Assembly (NCBI GenBank): GCA_031551255.1
Contig: JAVBNW010000083.1
Coordinates: 1 to 52,105 of the forward strand
Length of the DNA stretch: 52,105 nt
Direction of reading: 5' to 3'
Source: JAVBNW01 sp031551255
GTDB taxonomy: Bacteria > Bacillota > Clostridia > Christensenellales > UBA1750
The position numbers were made by a program, and so were the translations under genes. The stretch's first letter is position 1; every line of letters starts with the position of its first letter. Positions 23,936 through 32,255 of the stretch are shown one piece after another. Under the pieces are notes generated by a model. That model was not told where the DNA came from and ran no database searches. It saw nothing but the letters and a program-made list of their open reading frames with translations.

Positions 23936-25780
23936 CTATTTTGCGCCGGAAGCGACGGCGACGCATTCCTGATGCGCCTGGTCCGCCAAGCCGGTGCCGT
24001 GGTTTTTGCTGCCGGTCACATGCATGCACAGCTGGCCGGTCATGTCGTTGTCGGGCACGGTTTCTATTCCGTGCGGATAGCCGCTGATCGATGCGGCCAC
24101 CCAATCTCCATTCAGGGCAAGCAGCACCGGGCGGCGATCCCACGACCATTCGCCTCCATAGCTCTCCTTGACGATGGCCGTATCCGCGGCGGTAGTCGGC
24201 TCAAAATCAAAATGCAGATCCTCGGAGCTTTCCTTTTCGCTGATCACCCGGGTGGCGAAATAGGCTTTGCCCGTATAAAAATCGACGACCTGTACCTGCC
24301 CTCCAACCGGCCACAGCGCGTTTGCCGAGTCCCAAGCAAGCGCCTTGCCCACGGTCGGCGCGGAGCCGTTTTCGCCGCCCGTCGCATCGGTGTCCACAGG
24401 TAGATTCGTCGCGCTCGCCGGCGCATCGTCGGCATGGGTTTGGCCGTCGAGGACGAAGTAGCCGTCAAAGCAGAAGCGCCCGTTCAGGCGGGGCAAATCT
24501 TCATATGTACCCTCCAAGTCGGCATAGATGTCGTACTGCCTGCCGATGACGGGGCGTTGATCCTTCTCCGAAGCATATTCGATGGCGATTAAGTTCTTTT
24601 CGCCCTTCTCGCCAACGTCGAATGAAAAGATATACGGGTCGTCGGACAGCACCTCTTGTACGATTCCCACGCATTTATACACGTTTCCCTGGTATGCGGC
24701 TTGGTTTTTCAAAAGATCCGCATAGTTAAGCAGCCATGCCGTGCGAGTATACTCTTCCAGGTTGGCGGTATTGATTGCGATGGCTTGCCCTGTAGGTGAG
24801 GCAATCTGGTTTTCCTCGGCGGCAGCTTGTTTTGTCGGCAAAGTTATCAATGCTATAGCCATGGCGCAGCATGCGGCTGCCGCTACGACGGCCATCCACA
24901 GCTTGGGTCTTTTTTTGTTTCCAATCAAGCGTATCCTCTCCTTTATCGAAGCGCCTGCGGCAGCCGGTGAAAGCGGCGGGGATTTCGTTGCGGCCCCGAT
25001 GAGCGCGCGGCCGTAATCAATGCGTTGCCCATCGTCAGGCAGCGCCCGCAACACCGCCACATCGCATAAAAGCTCGATGTCTTTGCGCATCGCGCGGGCG
25101 GCAAGGCGCACGGCGGGGTTCCACCAGTGCAGCGCTTCCGCCAGGCGCAGCACGCACAGCTTAAAAATATCGTTGCGCCTGATGTGCGTGCATTCGTGCA
25201 AAAGCATCAAATAAAGAACGTTGCCGTCGCCTTCCAATACATATTGCGGCATGAGTATTTCGGGCTTCTTTATGCCGCGCACGGCCGGGCCCATGGAGGC
25301 AAGGCGCAGAGCGGGCACGGTTTTAAGGCCCGCATCCATCGCCGCCTTTCGCAAAGCCGGCACTTCGTACATGAGTCTATCGCCGGCCAAAGCGCGACAA
25401 GCTTTGCGATATCGGCGGAGCGCCCTCCAGAGGGATATTGCGGCGCCGACGGCCCACAGAGCGCCCGCCACGAGGGTCCAATCAATGGGCACGGCTTCGT
25501 GCGCATCCGGCACAGGGGCTGTGCGGGCCAATATCGCCGAATCGATGAGTTGCGCGCGCTCGACAGCCTGAACAATATCCGGCGGCACGGCCGAATATGC
25601 GCTCACCGGCGAAGAAATGCGCAGAGGAATCAGCAGGTGCAGAACCAACACGATCCCCACGATGCCCCGCCATGCCATGCCCGCGCCGCGCGGGAGCATG
25701 CGCCTGAGCGCAAGATAACACAGCGCGAGCGCCGCCCCGGTGACGGATGCGCGGGCATAGGCCACCCACAGGCCGCTCAT
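23936..25780 (-). CDS. M56-family BlaR1/MecR1-like membrane metalloprotease sensor
   Basis: A 614-residue membrane protein. The N-terminal part has hydrophobic segments near residues 8-25, 35-55 and 105-120. The zinc-protease motif HECTH (in LMLLHECTHIRRND) has a downstream Glu in ALHWWNPAV and D-I-E-L-L-C-D, as in M56 peptidases. A further transmembrane helix (WMAVVAAAACCAMAIALI, about residue 290) leads to an extracytoplasmic domain without a penicillin-binding fold that I can recognise. It therefore may sense something other than beta-lactams. The ATG overlaps the stop of the BlaI-type gene (ATGA), giving the usual regulator-sensor pair. A very long frame to 26005 crosses that gene and is not used. 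Confidence 0.92.
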   Translation of the reverse strand: MSGLWVAYARASVTGAALALCYLALRRMLPRGAGMAWRGIVGIVLVLHLLIPLRISSPVSAYSAVPPDIVQAVERAQLIDSAILARTAPVPDAHEAVPIDWTLVAGALWAVGAAISLWRALRRYRKACRALAGDRLMYEVPALRKAAMDAGLKTVPALRLASMGPAVRGIKKPEILMPQYVLEGDGNVLYLMLLHECTHIRRNDIFKLCVLRLAEALHWWNPAVRLAARAMRKDIELLCDVAVLRALPDDGQRIDYGRALIGAATKSPPLSPAAAGASIKERIRLIGNKKRPKLWMAVVAAAACCAMAIALITLPTKQAAAEENQIASPTGQAIAINTANLEEYTRTAWLLNYADLLKNQAAYQGNVYKCVGIVQEVLSDDPYIFSFDVGEKGEKNLIAIEYASEKDQRPVIGRQYDIYADLEGTYEDLPRLNGRFCFDGYFVLDGQTHADDAPASATNLPVDTDATGGENGSAPTVGKALAWDSANALWPVGGQVQVVDFYTGKAYFATRVISEKESSEDLHFDFEPTTAADTAIVKESYGGEWSWDRRPVLLALNGDWVAASISGYPHGIETVPDNDMTGQLCMHVTGSKNHGTGLADQAHQECVAVASGAK

Positions 25781-26148
25781 GGCGCTTCTTCCCCGCTTTC
25801 CAACATTTCGATCAGTTCGCGCGCCTGCTTGGGCGTGAGCTCCTGCGTGCGGCAGAAGAACGCGAGCAAGTCCTGCGGCGAGCCATCGAACAGGCGGTCG
25901 ACGAGGCTTCCGATTTGTTTTCTCGCGAATGCATCCTTTTCTAGCAATGCGTAATAGCGGTTGCGTCTTCCCCATCGCTCCACGCCCACCGCACCCTTTT
26001 CGCATAGCCGGTCGATGAGCGTTTTGACGGTTTTACTGCTCCAACCCGCGTCGCGAAGCCGATCCGCCACCTCGCCAAGCGCCATAGGCTCGGCGCCCCA
26101 CAGTGCGCGCATCACTCTTTCTTCGGCTTCGGTGATGTTGGGAATCAT
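25777..26148 (-). CDS. BlaI/MecI/CopY family transcriptional repressor
   Basis: A 123-residue winged-helix repressor. It has the family N terminus IPNITEAEERVMRALWG, the recognition segment WSSKTVKTLIDRLCEKGAV, the wing GRRNRYYALL, and a C-terminal helical dimerisation domain where cleavage by the partner protease normally occurs. The ATG at 26148 is preferred to 26154 because GGAGGTA lies 8 nt before it. Co-transcribed with the M56 protease gene. Two operator dyads lie upstream, so it should repress its own operon. Confidence 0.95.
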   Translation of the reverse strand: MIPNITEAEERVMRALWGAEPMALGEVADRLRDAGWSSKTVKTLIDRLCEKGAVGVERWGRRNRYYALLEKDAFARKQIGSLVDRLFDGSPQDLLAFFCRTQELTPKQARELIEMLESGEEAP

Positions 26149-26193
26149 GATCATTACCTCCTTTGAGATGACACTCGTAGGTAAAATTAAGAC

Positions 26194-26230
26194 TACACTT
26201 GTAATCCAATATAAGATTACAACTGTAATC
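26194..26230 (-). promoter_or_regulatory. Two BlaI-type operator dyads
   Basis: TACACTTGTA at 26194-26203 and TACAACTGTA at 26218-26227 both match the TACAnnTGTA core of BlaI/MecI operators. The second sits in a perfect 16-bp palindrome (GATTACA-AC-TGTAATC, 26215-26230). Centres are 24 bp apart. A -10-like TATATT on the minus strand (26213-26208) lies between them. A weaker third copy (ACACTCGTAG, 26171-26180) is nearby. Confidence 0.85.
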
Positions 26231-26477
26231 CAAGTTTGTCAAGAAAATGCTGATGCTTCCGCATGGTTTTTGATGCCCAACGTCGCGCCATAGGTTATTT
26301 GCGAAGACAACGGGAAAGTCGCTACAGTTTTAACAATCCGTTTGCGCTCCGGCTGCAAGCGCCATTCACTTATGTTATGTGTATTTTACCAACATGTAAT
26401 GAGATGGCTCTGTTTTTTTATAAGTTTATGAATTAGGCTTTGCGTAGAAACAAGATCCGACAGAGGAGGAAAGCGAA
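26231..26477. other. Intergenic region upstream of the GH38-like gene
   Basis: No gene is supported. The strand ends in a strong ribosome site (GAGGAGG, 26463-26469) for the next gene. There is no coding remnant of a GH38 catalytic domain here, which matters for the permutation claim. I see no clear promoter consensus. Confidence 0.5.
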
Positions 26478-28886
26478 ATGTGTGCAGCATCCAATACCTT
26501 TCCTAAGGTAAAGCTAACACAACAGGATTTTATTTCGACAATCCCATGGGGTATTCGAGGCGATCGCGTTCGGATTCTCCAGCAAGAAGTTGAAAATGAG
26601 CTTCTGGATGCAGAAACACTTGCGGCCATGGCCGTGATGCTGGGCTCCGATACATTTTCCGATCGCATCGAGGAAGCGTGGAAGCTGCTTTTAAACAGCC
26701 AGAATCACGATGTGCACGTTTGCCTTGCCGATGAGACAGGCATCGACTGGTGCAATGAGGCGAAGGCGGTTGCCGCCGCTGTCAAGAAGGAAGCGGGTCG
26801 GTACATCGCTACGTATGCGGGGGGCGACGTGACAATCAATACCCTTTCCTGGAACCGACCCTCCTGTTGCGCGGAGGCGTCGGTTCCCGCTTTTGGGTAC
26901 GCCGCCAAGGCAAAAGCCGACTCTAAGTACGTCACGTCTCCGTGGGCCGGATGGTTCAAGGCGTGCGGCTACAGCGCCCGCCTGCTCAAGGACGGCGCCA
27001 TCGAGTTAAAGATCGGCGACGACGCTGAGAAGACGGCGCTTCTGGGTAACCTGAGCGTCTATATGAACGAAAAAAACCTGGATTCTCGCGATGCGGCGCC
27101 CATGCAAAAGAAAGCGGAGATATCCGCCGACGGCAAGCGGGCCTACGCCGTACTGGAGGGTTCCCTCGGCGGCATCGCCTACATCCATCGCATCGTCCTC
27201 ACCGAGCATTCCATCGATTTTACCACCGAGTTCGACTTTGGAGACGGCGCCTATTTCGGCCCCGACATCAGCGAATTTCAGATCGAGCCGCGCCGTACGC
27301 ATTACTTCCAGCACGAGCGCAAGCTGTGCATGAACTGGAAACTTGCCCAGAAGAACGCGGAACTGTTGTATGTTTCGCCCTTCCTGACGTGGCCCGCGGA
27401 TGGCGCGGCCCGCTCGATCGAAAGCCTGCACTATGTGGCTTTGCAGGGCGAAAATTATGGGCTGGCGCACATGAACGTAGGCCAAAGCGGCTATGGCCAC
27501 CAGCAAGAAGCCTCCGCGTGCGAACACGCTCTTTCCTTTGCCCCGCACGATTACATCTACGGTAAACCCGAGAAGCTGATACTCAAGGGCCGCCACGAAC
27601 ACCACTATCGTTTTTTCCCATACCAGGGCGACTGGCGCGATGCCGAGTTGCCGCTCAAGTCGAGCGAATACCAGCGCCCGCTTCTACGTGTGGATTCCGA
27701 CTCCGTCAAGCCCGTGCTGAGTGCGAGCCTGCTTCAAGTCAAGGCAAACTCCACGATCGCCTCGGCGCTCTTTGAGCGATCGGGCAAGGTCTACCTGCGC
27801 ATTTGGGAATGGGCGGGCCAGAAGGATGACGTCGAGCTAGTTTACGGCGATGCCTCCTCAACATTTAACGAATGCACGCATGGCCTCAAGCCCATCGGCG
27901 CGCCGAAAAAGTCCTTCTCGATGCGTCCATGGGAGATCAAGACGATTCAGGTTTTCGATAAGGCCTTGCCGCTTGCGCCGTATGCGGCATCTGCTCCCTC
28001 AACCTTTGCCGCCCTTCCCAGCGGATGGGATGTCAAAAGCCAGTTTACTTGCGAAGGTGCTTGTGCGGGCGCGCCTGTTGACAGTGGCGTCTTGTACTTC
28101 GCCTCGGGCTATCACGACGGGTTCGTCAAGCCGTTGGAACACCATTCGGAAACCATGGCGATCGAGATGGAGCGCACGAAAAAATACGAAGGCTATACCA
28201 ATACGTGGGAAGTTGGCGGAAGCTGCTGGGTGCGCCTGGGCATTAACGAGCCCGAGTATCTTGAAGAGCTGAAAAAGCACCTGCAAGACGGCAGCATTGA
28301 AATTGCGGGCGGAACTTGGTGCGAGCCGTTCGGTCTGATCGTCAGCGGCGAATCCAACATCCGGCAAATGCTTTACGGTTTGGAGGCGATTAAAGAAAAT
28401 TTGGATTATGATGTGCGCATCTATAGCAATCAAGAGCATGGAACCTATGCGCAGATGCCGCAGATCCTCCGCTCCTTTGGCTTGCGTGCCGCCGTCAATC
28501 GCACCCAGTGGGCCCCCTATGGCTACGAATCCGCCATAGACGCCGAGATCGTGGATTGGGAGGGCCCTGACGGAACCCGTATGTGGCTTATCCCCCGCTA
28601 CCATTCCATGGATTACAAGAACTGTCCGTGGGACGACCGCAACCTGCAAAACGGCAGTGTTACGGGTCACAACCGCGTCTGGCGCACGGAGGAGAAGTTC
28701 GCGCAGATGCTTCAAGAGGCTTTGGCACACGGCATCAGGTATCCTCTGATGACGATGCTGGAGGACATATGGGCTAAAGGCCTGCGCACGACGGACGAGG
28801 AGATGGATTTCTACGCCTCCTTGCCCAATGTTCGCTTCATCAGCCTTGCTCGCTATCTTATGATGGTGGGCGTACCGATGGAGTGA
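26478..28886 (+). CDS. GH38 alpha-mannosidase-like protein with permuted domain order
   Basis: An 802-residue protein with parts of the GH38 fold in an unusual order. Residues about 15-100 look like the GH38 helical middle domain (VENELLDAETLAAMA, then EEAWKLLLNSQNHDVHVCLAD, the W-x-LL-x-x-Q-x-HD signature). Residues about 105-510 are beta-rich, as in GH38 C-terminal domains. Residues about 537-802 resemble the GH38 N-terminal catalytic domain (VLYFASGYHDGFVK, LKKHLQDGSIEIAGGTWCEP, ESNIRQMLYGLEAIKE, GTYAQMPQILRSFG). The metal and nucleophile motifs are altered (YHDG, NQEHG), so activity is uncertain. The start has GAGGAGG 9 nt upstream. No signal peptide is seen. Confidence 0.72.
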   Translation: MCAASNTFPKVKLTQQDFISTIPWGIRGDRVRILQQEVENELLDAETLAAMAVMLGSDTFSDRIEEAWKLLLNSQNHDVHVCLADETGIDWCNEAKAVAAAVKKEAGRYIATYAGGDVTINTLSWNRPSCCAEASVPAFGYAAKAKADSKYVTSPWAGWFKACGYSARLLKDGAIELKIGDDAEKTALLGNLSVYMNEKNLDSRDAAPMQKKAEISADGKRAYAVLEGSLGGIAYIHRIVLTEHSIDFTTEFDFGDGAYFGPDISEFQIEPRRTHYFQHERKLCMNWKLAQKNAELLYVSPFLTWPADGAARSIESLHYVALQGENYGLAHMNVGQSGYGHQQEASACEHALSFAPHDYIYGKPEKLILKGRHEHHYRFFPYQGDWRDAELPLKSSEYQRPLLRVDSDSVKPVLSASLLQVKANSTIASALFERSGKVYLRIWEWAGQKDDVELVYGDASSTFNECTHGLKPIGAPKKSFSMRPWEIKTIQVFDKALPLAPYAASAPSTFAALPSGWDVKSQFTCEGACAGAPVDSGVLYFASGYHDGFVKPLEHHSETMAIEMERTKKYEGYTNTWEVGGSCWVRLGINEPEYLEELKKHLQDGSIEIAGGTWCEPFGLIVSGESNIRQMLYGLEAIKENLDYDVRIYSNQEHGTYAQMPQILRSFGLRAAVNRTQWAPYGYESAIDAEIVDWEGPDGTRMWLIPRYHSMDYKNCPWDDRNLQNGSVTGHNRVWRTEEKFAQMLQEALAHGIRYPLMTMLEDIWAKGLRTTDEEMDFYASLPNVRFISLARYLMMVGVPME

Positions 28887-28984
28887 GCCCAAAGGCTTAC
28901 ATAAAGCGGGTACACAAATGAGGTCTGCGCGAAAAAGCCGCGCGGGCCTCATGCCTATTGAACGTCGACTATCTAGAACATATC

Positions 28985-29145
28985 GTCGCCGCCCCCCAAA
29001 GTACCCAAGTCCAGCGACGGATCGGATCCCCTCGATTTGTCAGGCTCAGTCGCCATAGCTACGGCTATGCCTCCTTCCCCTTCCTCGCGGGGAAAACCTC
29101 TCCTTCGCTGTCTTTTGGGCATTTGGGGGGTGGGTGACTATAAAT
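28985..29145. repeat. Structured intergenic repeat, copy A
   Basis: A 160-bp element with long imperfect terminal inverted repeats (CCCCCCAAAGTACCC... from 28992; ...TTTTGGGCATTTGGGGGG to 29130). An inner hairpin CATAGC-TACG-GCTATG (29054-29069) is followed by CCTCCTTCCCC, and the element ends with GACTATAAATAC. A diverged copy with the same plan lies at 48231-48402. It fills most of the 28887-29195 gap; the rest is an adjacent hairpin near 28918-28957. Confidence 0.65.
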
Positions 29146-29148
29146 ACG

Positions 29149-29173
29149 AAAAAGGCGGCCAAGGCCGCCTTTT
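29149..29173. terminator. Terminator of the corrinoid protein gene
   Basis: AAAAGGCGGCC / GGCCGCCTTTT with a 2-nt loop and T-runs on both strands, about 22 nt past the stop codon of the minus-strand gene. Confidence 0.88.
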
Positions 29174-29195
29174 CATGCGCTATGTTGCGTTTGTT

Positions 29196-29840
29196 TTACG
29201 CCTTTAAATCTCCCAGTAGCTTCTTGGCAAGCTCCGCGGCGGATGCGGCATCCGGCGAGTAGCCATCCGCGCCGATTTCATCGGCGTACGCCTGCGTAAT
29301 CGGCGCGCCGCCAATCATAACCTTAACCTTCCCCTCCAGCCCGGCAGCCTTCACCGCTTCCACGGTATCGCGCATAGTGGGCATGGTAGTGGTAAGAAGG
29401 GCGGACATGCCGATGATATCCGCGCCCTGTTCGACGACGGCGGAGATAAACTTTTCGGGCGTTACGTCGATGCCCAGATCGATCACGCCAAAGCCCGCGC
29501 CCTTGAGCATCATGCCGACCAGGTTTTTGCCGATGTCGTGCAAATCGCCCTTGACTGTGCCGATGGCGACCTTGCCGATGGGCTTAACATCCTTCTCAGC
29601 CAGCAGCGGCTCGAGGATCGAAAGGCCCGCATTCATCGCACGCGCGGCGATCAGTACCTCGGGAACGTAGATCTCGTTATTCTTGAACAGTTCGCCCACT
29701 TCGCCCATGCCTACGACGAGGGCGTTGTTGACGATCTCTTCCGGCTCTACGCCCTCGCTTAGAGCGGCATTGACAAGTTCTTTCACCTTGGGGGCTTGCC
29801 CTTTCTTAAGGGCGTCGGCGATCTGGCGAAAATCGGCCAT
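29196..29840 (-). CDS. Corrinoid (cobalamin-binding) methyltransferase partner protein
   Basis: A 214-residue corrinoid protein of the MtbC/MttC/MtaC type, which carries the methyl group between a substrate methyltransferase and a second methyl acceptor. Residues about 1-85 are the helical cap (NNALVVGMGEVGELFKNNEIYVPEVLIAARAM). Residues about 90-214 are the B12-binding Rossmann domain with the cobalt-ligand motif DLHDIGKNLV, then MSALLTTTMPTM and VMIGGAPIT. No substrate methyltransferase gene is next to it here. AGGAGG precedes the ATG, and a -10 TATAAT lies at 29874-29869. The neighbour upstream is a PocR-domain regulator, which may control it. Confidence 0.95.
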   Translation of the reverse strand: MADFRQIADALKKGQAPKVKELVNAALSEGVEPEEIVNNALVVGMGEVGELFKNNEIYVPEVLIAARAMNAGLSILEPLLAEKDVKPIGKVAIGTVKGDLHDIGKNLVGMMLKGAGFGVIDLGIDVTPEKFISAVVEQGADIIGMSALLTTTMPTMRDTVEAVKAAGLEGKVKVMIGGAPITQAYADEIGADGYSPDAASAAELAKKLLGDLKA

Positions 29841-29868
29841 GAATAGACCTCCTCTTAGCGTTTCCTCG

Positions 29869-29874
29869 ATTATA
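29869..29874 (-). promoter_or_regulatory. -10 element for the corrinoid protein gene
   Basis: Perfect TATAAT on the minus strand, 29 nt before the start codon. The best -35 candidate is TTGCCG with a short 15-bp spacer, so an activator (possibly the adjacent PocR/AraC protein) may be needed. Confidence 0.55.
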
Positions 29875-29963
29875 ACATCGGGTGGAAGACGGCAAAAGGA
29901 TTTCTTTGCTGTCTGGGCACAAATAATGGTACAATCTTGCGAATTACAATTTTCCCGAATTTG

Positions 29964-31196
29964 CTATTGTTTTCTGTATTGATTGGGCGAAGTGCCTACT
30001 GTCTTGCGAAATACCTTGGCGAAATAGCCTGCATCGTCGTAACCCACGCTCGCGGCGATATCGCGTACGCGCATATCTGTAGTGGAAAGCAAGGCCTTTG
30101 CTTCTTCGATACGCACGCGGGTTACGTACTCCAAAAACGTCATGCCGAGCTCGTCTCGAAACAAATGGCTAAGGTAATAAGGGCTGATCGGCACCAGCGC
30201 CGACGCCTCTTCCAAGGTGATATTCTCGGCATAGCGTTCCTGAATATACTCGATAACGCTGCCCAGATACCGCGAGGATTTCACGTTGCGGGTGGAGTAC
30301 ACCGCATCGATAAACGCATCGAGCATGCGCACGACCCATGCGCATACGTCCTCAAACGTAACCTGCCTGTCCAGTTCCGACAGAAAGGTATAGTCGTAGC
30401 CCAGCAGTTGCGTCAGCTGCGCCCCTCCCTCCACCGCCGCGCGAGATATGACTACCACAAGTTCCAGAATCCGCGCTTTGGTGATATCTAAATTTCCCGC
30501 GGTGTCGTAAAAGATCAGCGCCAGCAACTCGTTCAGGATGCGGCGCGCGCCGTTGCGATCGCCAAGGCGTACGCGCCCGATCAGCTCTCTCTCCTTGTTC
30601 ATCGGGTACACGCCCACTCTGGCCGAGCGCTCGCGCCTTTCCTCGTCCGCTCTTTTGCGGCTAATGATCTCGTCGGCCATCTTCATCTGCTGGCGCATCA
30701 TCGCCTGGCGCTCGCGATGCGCCTGCTCATCGGGGGTGCCGGCGCTCGCTGCGATAATTTCCAACATCTGAGCGATTTGCCCGAGTTTCACCGGTTCAAT
30801 GGAGGGAATCTCAAAAAAAGCGTGGAATAGCGCCTGTGGCTCGGAAAGATCGTTAACGCTATAGAGCACCTCTTGCGCGGCCGCCTCGTCTTTTTCCCAC
30901 AAAAGCACCGGGCCGCAAAGAAGCGTTCCTATGCGCTGCGTGCCGTTGAGCACCGCGCAGCCGATTTCTATAAGCCCAGCGTGGCATCTGGCCATGTAGG
31001 GCTCTCCCAGCCTGGCGGACTGGCTCCCCGCCAGATCCATGAACATCGCGCATCGCCTTTGCGCTTCGGGGCAGCGCATCAGCTGTTCGCAAAACCCTTC
31101 GCATGCGCTGTCGGGTACATCGCCGCCGGCTTCAAGATAGCGGCAGGCGATCCCCGTCGTTCCGGCAAAAGCCTGCATGGCGCGCATAAGTTCCAC
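29964..31196 (-). CDS. PocR-domain AraC family transcriptional regulator
   Basis: A 410-residue regulator. The N-terminal PocR ligand-binding domain (about 1-160) has CEGFCEQLMRCPEAQRRC, RCHAGLIEIGCAVLNGTQRIGTLLCGPVLL. A coiled linker follows (ERQAMMRQQMKMADEIISRKRADEERRE). The C-terminal AraC domain (about 310-410) has YAENITLEEASALVPISPYYLSHLFRDE and VRDIAASVGYDDAGYFAKVFRKTVGTSPNQYR. PocR domains sense small organic ligands such as diols. The GTG at 31196 is chosen because GGAGAGG lies 5 nt upstream; the frame opens at 31214. It lies upstream of a corrinoid protein gene on the same strand and may regulate it. Confidence 0.9.
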   Translation of the reverse strand: MELMRAMQAFAGTTGIACRYLEAGGDVPDSACEGFCEQLMRCPEAQRRCAMFMDLAGSQSARLGEPYMARCHAGLIEIGCAVLNGTQRIGTLLCGPVLLWEKDEAAAQEVLYSVNDLSEPQALFHAFFEIPSIEPVKLGQIAQMLEIIAASAGTPDEQAHRERQAMMRQQMKMADEIISRKRADEERRERSARVGVYPMNKERELIGRVRLGDRNGARRILNELLALIFYDTAGNLDITKARILELVVVISRAAVEGGAQLTQLLGYDYTFLSELDRQVTFEDVCAWVVRMLDAFIDAVYSTRNVKSSRYLGSVIEYIQERYAENITLEEASALVPISPYYLSHLFRDELGMTFLEYVTRVRIEEAKALLSTTDMRVRDIAASVGYDDAGYFAKVFRKTVGTSPNQYRKQ

Positions 31197-31284
31197 AGTA
31201 TCCTCTCCCTGCACTGCGATGGTGGCTGCGAAGAGGACACGACGGACACGCCTACATCGTTCCCTCGTCGGTTTGCACTACGCT

Positions 31285-31522
31285 CAATTCCCCCGCAACA
31301 TTGCGATGTTGCGGGGGAATTGGCGCTGCATGAAACCTCCTCTTCCTCAAAATCGCCTCAGCGTCTTGAAGGAAGAGGAGGATCGACGGAGTGAACGAGG
31401 AACGCGTGCCTCCGCTTCCCTTTTCGTCGTTCTTCTTAATCCTTCAAGACGCCTCAGCGTCTTGAAGGAAGAGGAGGGGCCACGAAGCGGCAGAACCGCC
31501 AGCGCCGCAGCGCTGACGGTTC
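31285..31522. repeat. Cluster of palindromes with a 28-bp direct repeat
   Basis: The stretch 31215-31544 has no gene. It contains a perfect 16-bp hairpin (CAATTCCCCCGCAACA, 31285-31300 with 31307-31322). Two copies of a 28-bp repeat lie at 31354-31381 and 31450-31477 (CGCCTCAGCGTC... ...GAAGAGGAGG), each forming its own hairpin around CTCA. A further hairpin occurs at 31493-31522 (AACCGcCAGCGC / GCGCTGaCGGTT). This looks like a nest of REP/MITE-type intergenic repeats between sigF and the pocR-like gene. Confidence 0.7.
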
Positions 31523-31544
31523 AGAGCGCAGTGCGCCCCGACGA

Positions 31545-32255
31545 CTACATTGCCTCGCGCAACCGGCCCAGCGCCCTTGATTCTATGCGTGAAACCTGGG
31601 CCTGCGAAAGGCCAAGCACGCGGGCAATCTCGCCCTGCGTCACGCCACGAAAATAGCGCATGACCACCACGATGCGCTCGCGCTCTTCAAGACGCTCAAT
31701 CATATCGCGCATTTCCACAGTGCCCGATTCGTCGCCGGCGGCGCCGAGCAGCGCGTATAAGCTGCCCCTTTCTTCGTCGAGCGGCGCGTCGAGCGACTGA
31801 ACGGGCTTAAGGGAATCCAGCGCGAGCAAAAGTTCTTCCGCCGAAGCCTCGAGTATGGCCGCCAATTTTTCAATCGTAGGTTCATTGCCCGTTTCCGCGC
31901 GCAAACGGGCAATTTCGGCCACGGCTTTCGTGCCGAGCTGTTTAAGGGGGCGGGATACCTTCACGGCGCCGTCGTCGCGAAAATGCCTGCGGATCTCCCC
32001 CATAATCAGCGGCACCGCATAGGTGCTAAACTGCGTTTCGAGCGATGCGTCAAAGCCAAGAATCGCCTTATACAGCCCCATACTGCCTAACTGAAACAAA
32101 TCTTCATAATCGCAGCCGCGCCCGAGAAAGCGTTTGACGATCGACTTGACGAGGGGGATGTTGGCCTCTACGAGTTCTTCGCTTGCAGCAACATCGCCAT
32201 CTTGCGCTCGCCTGATGAGCGCCACCGTTTCCTCGCGCGATAGCGCGGCGCTCAT
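31545..32255 (-). CDS. sigF: Sporulation sigma factor SigF
   Basis: A 236-residue sigma-70 family factor that drives forespore transcription. Region 2 includes LVKSIVKRFLGRGCDYEDLFQLGSMGLYKAI and TYAVPLIMGEIRRHFRDDG. Region 3 follows (VSRPLKQLG). Region 4 has the HTH TQGEIARVLGLSQAQVSRIESRAL. Identity as SigF rather than SigG or SigB rests on the spoIIAA-spoIIAB-sigF order; the ATG overlaps the spoIIAB stop (ATGA). It is held inactive by SpoIIAB and released by unphosphorylated SpoIIAA. Confidence 0.96.
   Translation of the reverse strand: MSAALSREETVALIRRAQDGDVAASEELVEANIPLVKSIVKRFLGRGCDYEDLFQLGSMGLYKAILGFDASLETQFSTYAVPLIMGEIRRHFRDDGAVKVSRPLKQLGTKAVAEIARLRAETGNEPTIEKLAAILEASAEELLLALDSLKPVQSLDAPLDEERGSLYALLGAAGDESGTVEMRDMIERLEERERIVVVMRYFRGVTQGEIARVLGLSQAQVSRIESRALGRLREAM

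Noticed and set aside
27999..28952. Minus-strand open frame of 317 codons
   Set aside because: Antisense to the catalytic-like half of the GH38-type gene; no start site and no recognised domain.
31354..31477. Repeated 28-bp unit considered as a CRISPR array
   Set aside because: Only two copies, 68 bp apart, each a hairpin with extended flanking similarity, and no cas genes in the window.
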